This document shows positions 21,359 to 27,976 of a stretch of 37,826 bases of DNA, piece by piece; positions within the stretch are counted from its first letter, which is position 1; the number at the start of each line of letters is the position of its first letter. Origin of the DNA: Mycobacterium sp. (GTDB lineage Bacteria; Actinomycetota; Actinomycetes; Mycobacteriales; Mycobacteriaceae); the NCBI RefSeq assembly GCF_025965855.1, contig NZ_JAOPWB010000172.1, positions 1-37,826 on the forward strand, written 5' to 3'. The notes beneath the pieces are model-generated. The model did not search any database. It was not told where the DNA came from and saw nothing but the letters and a program-made list of their open reading frames with translations. The position numbers and the translations under genes are program-made.

Positions 21359-22584
21359 CGGTGCTGCGGTCGGCGGTTCATCGAGCGTGCGACCATGATC
21401 AAACTAAACACGACGACGGTGCCGATGACGGCAACACCCACCCGCACCGGCAGCGCGTCCGCCGACGGCATCAGCCCGGCGGCCTGGGCGCCGGCGCCTG
21501 GCCGGTCCGCGGCACCGTCGTGCCGGGTGGGCATCAGCGACGGATCGGGCTCGATCAGCGTGCCGACCTGCGTGCCCTGCGGCGTGCCGAACCCATAGTC
21601 GAGCAGGTGGGCCGCCTGTTCCCATGGCGCGATCGGCTGCCGCGTTCCGTGCAGCAGCACCGCCATCAGCCGTCGTCCGTTTCGGTTGGCCGCACCCACG
21701 AAGGTCTGACCGGCGTCGTCGGTGTAGCCGGTCTTGCCGCCCAGCGCGCCGGGATACTTGTAGAGCAGCTGATTGTCGTTTTCCAGCTCGTAGCCGGGAT
21801 GGTCGCCGTGGCCGGGGAAGTCGAAGGTCCGCGTCGCGACGACGTCGGCGAAGGTGGGGTTCTGCCAGGCGTAGCGGTAGAACAGGCCGATGTCGTAGGC
21901 CGACGTGCTCATGCCGGGCCCGTCCAGCCCGGACGGGGTCGCCACCCGGGTGTCGCGGCCGCCGAGCTTGGCGGCCAGCACGTTGACCTTCTCCAGCGCC
22001 TCCGCAACGCCGCCGAGCTGCATGGCCAGCGCGTGGGCGGCGTCGTTGCCGGAGTGCATCAGCAGCCCGTGCAGCAGCTGGTTGACGGTGTACATGCCGC
22101 CGTCGTCGACCCCGACCTTGGTGCCCTCGGCGGACGCGTCGTCGGCGGTCCCCTGGACGGACTTGTTCAGCGGCAACGCATTGATGGATGCCATGGCGAC
22201 CAGCACCTTGATGATGCTGGCGGGGCGATGACGGCCGTGCGGGTCCTTCGTGGCGATGACGGCGCCGCTGTCCAGGTCCGCCACCAGCCAGGCCTCGGCG
22301 GACACGTCGCCCGGCAGCGGCGGCGTGCCGGGTGCCGCCACGATGCCGCAGCCGCTCAGCGCCTCGCCGCCGACCGGCTTGGGCGGCACCGCCAGCGGGA
22401 TAGGCGGGTCACCGGCGGCCGGGACCTCCGAGGAGTCCACCGCCGGCGGGGTGTTCACCTGGTACGGGCAGTTCGGCGGACCCGCGTTCGGGGCCGGTTC
22501 GGCGAACGCGACCGGCGCAGCGATCGGGGCGGCGGCCATAAAAACCGCCGCTGCCAGGCATGACGCGGAACGTAACAGGGCCAT
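21355..22584 (-). CDS. dacB1: D-alanyl-D-alanine carboxypeptidase DacB1
   Basis: A class-A low-molecular-weight penicillin-binding protein that trims the terminal D-Ala of peptidoglycan stem peptides at the outer face of the membrane. The 409-residue protein has a signal sequence ([18 protein letters not shown]), a Pro-rich stretch to about residue 95, and then the catalytic SxxK (S123-IIK), SGN (178-180) and KTG (284-286) motifs in correct order. A C-terminal membrane anchor ([19 protein letters not shown]) is followed by a short basic tail. The ATG at 22584 is supported by the signal sequence. It leads an operon with sugI and nagA. Confidence 0.94.
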   Translation of the reverse strand: MALLRSASCLAAAVFMAAAPIAAPVAFAEPAPNAGPPNCPYQVNTPPAVDSSEVPAAGDPPIPLAVPPKPVGGEALSGCGIVAAPGTPPLPGDVSAEAWLVADLDSGAVIATKDPHGRHRPASIIKVLVAMASINALPLNKSVQGTADDASAEGTKVGVDDGGMYTVNQLLHGLLMHSGNDAAHALAMQLGGVAEALEKVNVLAAKLGGRDTRVATPSGLDGPGMSTSAYDIGLFYRYAWQNPTFADVVATRTFDFPGHGDHPGYELENDNQLLYKYPGALGGKTGYTDDAGQTFVGAANRNGRRLMAVLLHGTRQPIAPWEQAAHLLDYGFGTPQGTQVGTLIEPDPSLMPTRHDGAADRPGAGAQAAGLMPSADALPVRVGVAVIGTVVVFSLIMVARSMNRRPQHR

Positions 22585-22702
22585 TGTCTGAGCAGACTAG
22601 GCGATGGGAGGCCCGATTGCCGGGAGCCGCGCTGTGACTGATGGGGCACATGTTACAAAGCGACCCGCGCGGGTGGGTGCGGCGCCGAACCACTACGCTG
22701 AG

Positions 22703-23053
22703 ATGCGTTCAGCGACAGCCGAGTCCAGAGGGTTTGCCATTCAATCGGATCGCTTTTGGTCGAAGTGGCGGCGCGACCGCGATGGTTCCGCGCCGCGATC
22801 GCTGCAACATCTGCTCAAGCAGGTTGAGAAGGGGACCCAAGTTCGGAGTTCCGGGCTGGAGCGCGTGCTGGAAGAGCTGAAACTGCATCGCGACAGCACC
22901 CAAAACGCCGACCTGCGGTCGGCGCTCGCCTGGCTTTGCAACGCGCAGACCCGGATGGGCAGTGACCCGACCACGGCGCATTCCCGGGAGGTGTTGCTGG
23001 CCGCCTACGAGGTCAAGCGGGTCCTCGCTACAGCCGGCCAGACTCCTCACTGA
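22703..23053 (+). CDS. hypothetical protein, 116 residues
   Basis: I do not recognise this gene. The product is basic and probably helical: a Trp/Arg-rich N-terminal part (DRFWSKWRRDRDG), then LQHLLKQVEKGTQ, LERVLEELKLHRDST, LRSALAWLCNAQTRMG and EVLLAAYEVKRVLATAG. No signal or membrane segment is visible. The ATG at 22703 is preferred as the first clear ATG; the frame is open back to about 22604 and no ribosome binding site is convincing, so a leaderless mRNA or other start is possible. It is divergent from dacB1, and its tail overlaps the aminotransferase tail by 26 bp. Coding is plausible from the regular helical pattern, but not certain. Confidence 0.55.
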   Translation: MRSATAESRGFAIQSDRFWSKWRRDRDGSAPRSLQHLLKQVEKGTQVRSSGLERVLEELKLHRDSTQNADLRSALAWLCNAQTRMGSDPTTAHSREVLLAAYEVKRVLATAGQTPH

Positions 23054-24368
23054 GCACGCCGCGCAACGTGGCCTCGATGGTGTCGAATTCGGGTTGGCCG
23101 CTGATGAGCGGCGGCGCCAGCTGAATGACCGAATCGCCGCGGTCGTCGGTGCGGCAGTACATCCCGGCCTCGAAGAGCGCGGCGGACACCCGGGGCAGAA
23201 GCGCCCGGCGTTCCTCGTCGGTGAAGGTCTGCCTGGTCGCCTTGTCCTTCACCAGTTCGACGCCGTAGAAATAGCCCTCGCCGCGCACGTCGCCGACGAT
23301 GGGCAGGTCGTAGAGCTTCTCCAGGGTGGCGCGGAAACCCGCTGCGTTGTGTTTGACCCGCCCGTTGAGGCCCTCGCGCTCGAAGATGTCGAGGTTGGCC
23401 AGCGCCACCGCGGCCGACACCGGGTGGCCGCCGAACGTATAGCCGTGCGGGAACATGGTTTTGGCGTCGTTGAACGGCTCGAACAGCCGCTCGCTCGCGA
23501 TCATCGCGCCCAGCGGTGAGTAGCCCGACGTCAGCCCCTTGGCGCAGGTGATCATGTCGGGCACGTAGCCGACGTCCCCGATGTCACTGCAGGCGAACAT
23601 CGACCCGATCCGGCCGAAGGCGCAGATCACCTCGTCGGACACCAGGAGCACGTCGTACTCGTCGCAGATCTCGCGCACCCGCTCGAAATAGCCTGGGGGA
23701 GGCGGGATCGAGCCCCCCGCGTTCTGCACCGGCTCCAGGAATACCGCCGCGACGGTCTGGGGTCCCTCGAACTCGATCGCCTCGGCGATCCGGTCGGCGG
23801 CCCACCGCCCGAAGGCCTTGAGGTCGGCTCTGAAAGGTTCGGGCGCGCGGTAGAAGTTCGTGTTGGGCACCCGGAAGCCGCCGGGCGTCACCGGTTCGAA
23901 CGGCTCCTTGTACAACGGCAACCCGGTGATCGCCAGCGCGCCCTGGGTGGTGCCGTGGTAGGCGATCGATCGCGAAATCACCTTGTGCTTACCGGGTTTG
24001 CCGGTCAGCTTGAAGTACTGCTTGGCCACCTTCCACGCGGTCTCGACGGCCTCGGTGCCGCCGGTGGTGAAGAAGATCCGGTTCAGGTCGCCCGGGGCGT
24101 AGCGCGCGAGGCGCTCGGCGAGCTCGATCGCGGTCGGGGTGGCATAGCCCCATAGGGGGAAGTACGCCAGGGTGCTCGCCTGCCGGGCGGCGACCTCGGC
24201 GAGCTCTGTGCGCCCGTGGCCGACCTGAACCGTGAACAGCCCGGACAGCGCGTCGAGGTAGCTGTTGCCGCGGTCGTCGAAGATGGTGACACCCTCGCCG
24301 CGGGTGATGATCGGCGGCGCGATGCCGGGGCCGTGCCGGGCGAAGTGCAGCCACAGGTTGTCGGACAT
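23028..24368 (-). CDS. class-III PLP-dependent aminotransferase (Rv3329-like)
   Basis: A 446-residue omega-aminotransferase-type enzyme; amine donor and acceptor are unknown. It begins MSDNLWLHFARHGPG and shows DALSGLFTVQVGHG, FFTTGGTEAVETAWKVAKQY for phosphate binding, ISRSIAYHGTTQGAL and the acidic box LLVSDEVICAFGR. The Schiff-base lysine is in TCAKGLTSGYSPLGA (about K277), followed by TMFPHGYTFGGHP. The ATG at 24368 is preferred by family N-terminus; longer frames run into sigJ on the other strand. It is divergent from sigJ across 33 bp that hold an 11-bp inverted repeat. No good ribosome binding site is seen. Confidence 0.9.
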   Translation of the reverse strand: MSDNLWLHFARHGPGIAPPIITRGEGVTIFDDRGNSYLDALSGLFTVQVGHGRTELAEVAARQASTLAYFPLWGYATPTAIELAERLARYAPGDLNRIFFTTGGTEAVETAWKVAKQYFKLTGKPGKHKVISRSIAYHGTTQGALAITGLPLYKEPFEPVTPGGFRVPNTNFYRAPEPFRADLKAFGRWAADRIAEAIEFEGPQTVAAVFLEPVQNAGGSIPPPPGYFERVREICDEYDVLLVSDEVICAFGRIGSMFACSDIGDVGYVPDMITCAKGLTSGYSPLGAMIASERLFEPFNDAKTMFPHGYTFGGHPVSAAVALANLDIFEREGLNGRVKHNAAGFRATLEKLYDLPIVGDVRGEGYFYGVELVKDKATRQTFTDEERRALLPRVSAALFEAGMYCRTDDRGDSVIQLAPPLISGQPEFDTIEATLRGVLSEESGRL

Positions 24369-24370
24369 CT

Positions 24371-24402
24371 TGTCCGCGAGCGTAGCGCTAGGCTCGCGGA
24401 CA
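24371..24402. repeat. 11-bp perfect inverted repeat between the aminotransferase gene and sigJ
   Basis: TGTCCGCGAGC (24371-24381) is the exact inverse of GCTCGCGGACA (24392-24402), with spacer GTAGCGCTAG. The arms span nearly the whole 33-bp gap, and the second ends on the A of the sigJ ATG. The arrangement is nearly symmetric for the two divergent genes, as expected for a shared operator or a transcript-end hairpin. Confidence 0.6.
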
Positions 24403-25328
24403 TGACCGCAGCGCAGCAGGTCGGCGAGTTTGAGGCCCTGCGACCGCATCTCATGTCGGTGGCCTACCGACTGACCGGCACGGTGGCCGATGCCGAGGAC
24501 ATCGTCCAGGATGCCTGGCTGCGCTGGGACAGGGCGGCCCAAGGCCGCAAAGACATCGCCGACCTGCGGGCCTGGCTGACCACCGTGGTAAGCCGGCTCG
24601 GCCTGGACCGGTTGCGGTCGGCCGCGCACCGGCGCGAGACGTACACCGGCAACTGGCTGCCGGAGCCGGTCGTCACCGGTTTTGACGAGGCCGACCCGCT
24701 CTCCGCCGTGGTGGCCAGCGAGGATGCCCGGTTCGCGGCGATGGTCGTGCTGGAGCGCCTGACGCCCGATCAGAGGGTCGCGTTCGTGCTGCACGACGGG
24801 TTCGCCGTGCCCTTCGCCGAAGTGGCAGAGGTGCTGGGCACCAACGAGGCCGCCGCCCGGCAGCTGGCGACGCGGGCCCGCAAGGCCGTGACCGGGCCGG
24901 GCGCGCAGCCACCGCCAAAACCCGATCCGTCGCACAACGACGTGGTCGGCCGGTTGATGGCCGCCATGGCCGCCGGCGACCTGGAGGCCGTGGTGGCGTT
25001 GCTGCATCCCGACGTCGTCTTCACCGGCGATTCAAACGGCAAGGCACCCACCGCGGTCCACGTCATCCACGGGGCGGACAAGGTCGCCCGATTCATGTTC
25101 GGTCTGGCCCGCCGGTACGGCCCGGCGTTCTTCACAGCCAACCAGCTGGCGCTGGTCAACGGCGAACTGGGCGCCTACACGGCGGGCAGTCCCGGCGACG
25201 ACGGCCACTGGGAAATGCGGCCGCGAATCCTCGCGATGACGGTGCGCGACGGAAAGGTCTGCGCCCTATGGGATGTCGCCAACCCGGACAAGTTCACCGG
25301 CTCCCCGCTGCGGGAGCTGCCTCGCTAG
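24402..25328 (+). CDS. sigJ: ECF sigma factor SigJ (ECF41 type)
   Basis: A 308-residue extracytoplasmic-function sigma factor. Region 2 (FEALRPHLMSVAYRLTGTVADAEDIVQ, here spanning about residues 10-36) and region 4 (LERLTPDQRVAFVLHD, then FAEVAEVLGTNEAAARQLATRARK, about residues 120-165) are intact. A C-terminal SnoaL-like domain (about 185-300) ends DVANPDKFTGSPLRELPR. This extension is typical of ECF41 factors, which are usually regulated by it rather than by an anti-sigma gene. The ATG at 24402 is the family start. ECF41 genes are commonly next to a carboxymuconolactone decarboxylase, oxidoreductase or epimerase; here the decarboxylase-like gene is at 26027-26659, separated by an inserted gene. 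Confidence 0.92.
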   Translation: MTAAQQVGEFEALRPHLMSVAYRLTGTVADAEDIVQDAWLRWDRAAQGRKDIADLRAWLTTVVSRLGLDRLRSAAHRRETYTGNWLPEPVVTGFDEADPLSAVVASEDARFAAMVVLERLTPDQRVAFVLHDGFAVPFAEVAEVLGTNEAAARQLATRARKAVTGPGAQPPPKPDPSHNDVVGRLMAAMAAGDLEAVVALLHPDVVFTGDSNGKAPTAVHVIHGADKVARFMFGLARRYGPAFFTANQLALVNGELGAYTAGSPGDDGHWEMRPRILAMTVRDGKVCALWDVANPDKFTGSPLRELPR

Positions 25329-25375
25329 ACCTCGGCCGCGTTCACCCGCTCGCGCATGTGCCCCATCCTTAGCAT
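25325..25375 (-). pseudogene. 3'-end remnant of a carboxymuconolactone decarboxylase-like gene
   Basis: The minus strand directly after sigJ reads LMLRMGHMRERVNAAEV and then a stop. This resembles IGLENMRARVNSALG near the C-terminus of the intact decarboxylase-like gene at 26027-26659. At DNA level, 25341-25360 aligns well with 26150-26169. Nothing upstream in this frame looks like the rest of the protein. Its stop shares a CTAG with the sigJ stop, so the ancestral genes may have met tail to tail here. The match is short, so this is moderate evidence. Confidence 0.45.
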
Positions 25376-25377
25376 GA

Positions 25378-25402
25378 GTTTTGGCACGGGAGGGGCGGGT
25401 AT
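25378..25402 (+). promoter_or_regulatory. SigF-type promoter
   Basis: GTTT (25378-25381) and GGGTAT (25397-25402) are separated by 15 bp, matching the mycobacterial SigF consensus GTTT-N15-17-GGGTA. Transcription would start near 25409 and give a leader of about 53 nt to the ATG at 25462, which has a GAGGAG ribosome binding site. Confidence 0.65.
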
Positions 25403-25461
25403 CCGCTGTCTTGCTCTGCCGCCGACCGATGCGGCAGGAACGAGAGGGTGAGGAGATAACA

Positions 25462-25944
25462 ATGACCTCTCAAAATGATCAACAGTCACAAGATCCGCGG
25501 CTGGAGCATTTCGACAATCCCGGTTTGGGCAGCGGTGCGCGCGACTCCGGTTCGGACACTCCCGAGCAGGGCCGGGCGGACCGTCCAATCGGGACCGTGG
25601 ACGAAGACGCCAATCCGCCGATGAGCGATCCGACCGCGTCGGACACCTACGGTGGCACCGGTGAATTGCCGCCGCAGGACACCGGGGCGGCGGTACCGCC
25701 CTACGAGGGGCGCCGGCAGAGTGCTGACGCGGCGTCGGGCAGCACCCCCCAGCCGGGCGGCGCGGCGGGCCCGGTCACGGATTCCGACTTCAAGTCGGCC
25801 AGCCCGTCGGACACACCGGGCGGTCGGAGTCAGTCCCCGGCGGATGAGCAGCCCGCCGCGGAGATGCCGGAATCAGACCGCGATGACGACCGCGTCGGGC
25901 CGGCGCACGTGGCAGGCACCGGCCGCGGCGAGTCGAAGGCCTGA
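25462..25944 (+). CDS. disordered hydrophilic protein, probable SigF-controlled
   Basis: A 160-residue protein without recognisable domains. It has no Cys or Trp and is dominated by Gly, Pro, Ser, Asp, Ala, Thr and Gln, with no hydrophobic run long enough for a membrane segment; it should be intrinsically disordered. Segments include QNDQQSQDPRLEHF, GTVDEDANPPMSDPTASD and a C-terminal GPAHVAGTGRGESKA. GAGGAG lies about 7 nt before the ATG at 25462. Composition is like stress hydrophilins, and the SigF-type promoter upstream fits a stress or stationary-phase role; that role is inference. It sits between two remnants of a sigJ-decarboxylase junction, suggesting arrival by rearrangement. Confidence 0.75.
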   Translation: MTSQNDQQSQDPRLEHFDNPGLGSGARDSGSDTPEQGRADRPIGTVDEDANPPMSDPTASDTYGGTGELPPQDTGAAVPPYEGRRQSADAASGSTPQPGGAAGPVTDSDFKSASPSDTPGGRSQSPADEQPAAEMPESDRDDDRVGPAHVAGTGRGESKA

Positions 25945-25949
25945 CTCGC

Positions 25950-26066
25950 GGGCAGCCTCCGGCCGCCAGCCCTGTCGGCGGCCCGCAATGCGGTGGCCGC
26001 GCAGCCCCCGCCAAAGGTCTGCGCCCCTATGGAGTATCGCCAAACCGGACAGGTTCACCGGCTATG
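25950..26066 (+). pseudogene. decayed, internally deleted copy of sigJ
   Basis: This stretch aligns with two separate parts of sigJ. GGCCCGCAATGCGGTG and GCGCAGCCCCCGCCAAA (about 25979-26014) match the end of sigma region 4 and the linker (24875-24918). AAAGGTCTGCGCCCCTATGG onward to GGTTCACCGGC (26013-26062) matches the sigJ C-terminal codons (25253-25301) at about 45 of 53 positions, with small frame-breaking indels. The whole SnoaL-like domain between them is missing. The 3' part overlaps the end of the decarboxylase-like gene on the other strand. I read it as a second sigJ copy in late decay. Confidence 0.6.
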
Positions 26067-26659
26067 CCGTTGTTGCGATCGCCGCTTGCCCACGGAATGC
26101 GGCACGCAGCACCGGAATTGAAGCCCTGCTCGGTGATGCCCAGGGCGGAGTTCACCCGCGCCCGCATGTTCTCCAGCCCGATCTGGTAGGTCAGCTCGAA
26201 CACGCCGGCGTCGCCGAAGCGGGCCTTCAGATCGGCGACCTGCCCGTCGGTGACGGTCTGCGGGTCGGTGGTCATCGCGTCGGCGTAGGCGATGGCCGCG
26301 CGCTCGTCGTCGCTGAAAAGCGGTGAAGTTGCGTAATTTTCGATGTCCTTGAGCCGCTCGACGTCCAGGCCGTCCAGGCGCTGCAGCATCGACCCGAAGT
26401 CGACGCACCACGAGCAGCCGATCGCGCGCGCGGTCCACAACACCGCGAGCTCGCGCACGCTGATGGGGAGCGTCTTGGACGCCCAGTCGACCAGGGTTTC
26501 GTGCACGGCGCCGGCGATCATCAGTTTGCGGTGCTGCGCGGACACGGCGAACGGTTCGGGAACCTGGCCGTAGCGCCGCTTGGCCACCCGGTACATAGTG
26601 CGGGTCAGCAGTCCGGCGCGCTGGGGGTGCAAGGGCTCGATGCGAGTTTTCTGTGTCAT
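26027..26659 (-). CDS. carboxymuconolactone decarboxylase/AhpD-like protein, likely ECF41 partner
   Basis: A 210-residue protein of the CMD/AhpD fold. The core is RELAVLWTARAIGCSWCVDFGSML (about residues 70-93). The redox pair is C-S-W-C, but the His usually three residues after the second Cys is Gly here. A second conserved stretch is ATSPLFSDDERAAIAYADAMT. Such genes are the best-known genomic partners of ECF41 sigma factors, and sigJ lies about 0.7 kb away facing it. The ATG at 26659 gives MTQKTRIEPLHP, consistent with the family. The last ~17 residues read through the decayed sigJ copy, so the native C-terminus has been replaced. Substrate unknown; a redox or peroxide role is possible. 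Confidence 0.85.
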   Translation of the reverse strand: MTQKTRIEPLHPQRAGLLTRTMYRVAKRRYGQVPEPFAVSAQHRKLMIAGAVHETLVDWASKTLPISVRELAVLWTARAIGCSWCVDFGSMLQRLDGLDVERLKDIENYATSPLFSDDERAAIAYADAMTTDPQTVTDGQVADLKARFGDAGVFELTYQIGLENMRARVNSALGITEQGFNSGAACRIPWASGDRNNGIAGEPVRFGDTP

Positions 26660-26727
26660 ACCCGTCAGACGGGATGGCGCGCGAAAGTGTGACGGCGGCG
26701 CGCCCCCACCGCGACCGTGCGTGTCTG

Positions 26728-26754
26728 TACGACGACACGCCGCAAATGGTGACA
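26728..26754 (-). promoter_or_regulatory. candidate ECF41 (SigJ) promoter for the CMD-like gene
   Basis: The minus strand reads TGTCACC (26754-26748), then CGTCGTA (26734-26728). The ECF41 consensus as I recall it is TGTCACA and CGTC about 16 bp apart. Here exact CGTC follows after 13 bp and CGTA after 16 bp, so either the spacing or one base is off. The implied start would leave a leader of about 60 nt before the ATG at 26659. Confidence 0.4.
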
Positions 26755-26845
26755 TTTTGTGCACGCTCGGCTCCAGCGGAGAGGCGACAATTTGCCTCGT
26801 CAGCCGCGATAGAGCCGTAGCATGCGGCTAGCCTCTCGACGGGTG

Positions 26846-26870
26846 GGGAGCGATTGGGAGCGAGTGGGAG
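26846..26870 (+). repeat. three GGGAG motifs at exact 10-bp spacing before the GGDEF gene
   Basis: GGGAG occurs at 26846-26850, 26856-26860 and 26866-26870, within 10-bp near-repeats of TGGGAGCGA. The last copy is well spaced (6 nt) for the ATG at 26877. They may be just a repeated ribosome binding site, or one helical-turn-spaced protein site. Confidence 0.5.
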
Positions 26871-26876
26871 TCAGCG

Positions 26877-26972
26877 ATGACCGCGCTGTTTAGCCGGTGA
26901 TGGCGGGCCGATCAGTACGACTGGCTCTCCGGTTACCTTGCCTCGCGGGGCATCAGCGGCGCCACCCGGGCC
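26877..26972 (+). other. interrupted 5' end of the GGDEF gene (in-frame TGA at codon 8)
   Basis: From the ATG at 26877 the frame reads MTALFSR, then TGA (26898-26900), then WRADQYDWLSGYLASRGISG, continuing without a break into the GGDEF protein. A GGGAG ribosome binding site lies 6 nt before this ATG. The WRADQYDWL...RG pattern looks like the usual N-terminus of mycobacterial membrane GGDEF proteins, so TGG (Trp) to TGA is the simplest explanation. The stretch 26901-26972 is probably former coding sequence. Confidence 0.6.
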
Positions 26973-27947
26973 GTGATGGCATTCATCGCGGCGTCGATGG
27001 TGCTGTGCCTCCTCGCGCTGCTATCCGGCTCGGATGGCCCCCACGGACCGGTGCCGGTGGCGATGACGTGGATTGCCGTCTCCGGCGGGGTAGCGGGAAT
27101 GTTGCTGTGGATATGGCGCTGGCCGACGCGCGCGCAATCAATCGTTTTTGCCCTGACCTTCAACACCGCCGTCGCCTTGGCGTGCCTGGCGCACCCGAAC
27201 CCGCTGGCCGCGCTGATCGGGTGCGTTGCTTTCGCGACCTTCGGTGCCTACATGGCGTTCTTTCACACGACGGGATTCGTGCTGTACAACTTCGCGGTGG
27301 CCGCCGCCGTTGGCTCCTGGGCGGCCGTGTCGCTGGCGAGATCTGGACACCCCAGCCTCGCGGGGGTGGATTTGTGGCTGGTGATCGAGGTCAACATCGC
27401 CCTGCCACTGGCCATTCGAATCCTGGTGCGCGCCTTGGCGGGAGATCTGTTGCGCGCCGATCGCGATCCGTTGACGGGACTGCTCAACCGGCGTGCATTT
27501 CAGCACGAGGCACTGGGGATGATCCTGGCCCGGCGGGGCATCGACTCCCACCTCGTGGTCTTGCTGATCGATCTCGACAATTTCAAAGCCCTCAACGACA
27601 GGTCCGGCCACGCCGCGGGGGACCACGCGCTGGTCCAGGTCGCCCAGGCGCTGTTGGCCGCTGCCGACAACCAGGCGGTGGTGGCGCGGAGCGGCGGTGA
27701 GGAATTTCTGTTGGCCGGCACTTCGTCGAGCTGCAACGCCGAGTCGTTGGCCGCGCGGATGTGCCGCGCCATCGCGGCGTCGGCCGCGGGAGTTACCGCC
27801 AGCATCGGCACCGCCTGCGCCCGCCTCGACGACGTCGCACCCGAACCACAATCACTTCTGGACGAGTTGATCACCGCCTCCGATGCCGCGATGTACCAGG
27901 CTAAACGGTTGGGGGGCAACCGAAGTCGTCGCCACGAACTTTGTTGA
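26973..27947 (+). CDS. membrane-bound GGDEF diguanylate cyclase, possibly N-terminally truncated
   Basis: Makes or formerly made cyclic di-GMP from two GTP. The 324 residues comprise about six membrane segments (residues 4-155) and a cytoplasmic GGDEF domain with DPLTGLLNRR (165-174), LLIDLDNFKALND and the active-site GGEEF (241-245). The later SIGTA and SDAAMYQAKRLGGNR boxes are also present. No RxxD inhibitory site lies at the expected place upstream of GGEEF. The GTG at 26973, followed by ATG at 26976, is the first usable start after an in-frame TGA; the natural start was probably the ATG at 26877. If only the downstream start is used, about 32 residues before the first membrane segment are lost, while the catalytic domain is unaffected. 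Expression is doubtful. Confidence 0.75.
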   Translation: MMAFIAASMVLCLLALLSGSDGPHGPVPVAMTWIAVSGGVAGMLLWIWRWPTRAQSIVFALTFNTAVALACLAHPNPLAALIGCVAFATFGAYMAFFHTTGFVLYNFAVAAAVGSWAAVSLARSGHPSLAGVDLWLVIEVNIALPLAIRILVRALAGDLLRADRDPLTGLLNRRAFQHEALGMILARRGIDSHLVVLLIDLDNFKALNDRSGHAAGDHALVQVAQALLAAADNQAVVARSGGEEFLLAGTSSSCNAESLAARMCRAIAASAAGVTASIGTACARLDDVAPEPQSLLDELITASDAAMYQAKRLGGNRSRRHELC

Positions 27948-27976
27948 CTCGTGCGGATGACGCGCTCGCCAGGGCT

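Noticed and set aside
25945..25990. GC-rich inverted repeats (GGCCGCC/GGCGGCC) as a terminator after the disordered-protein gene
   Set aside because: There is no U-tract, and the same bases align with the sigJ remnant, so pairing may be incidental to GC content.
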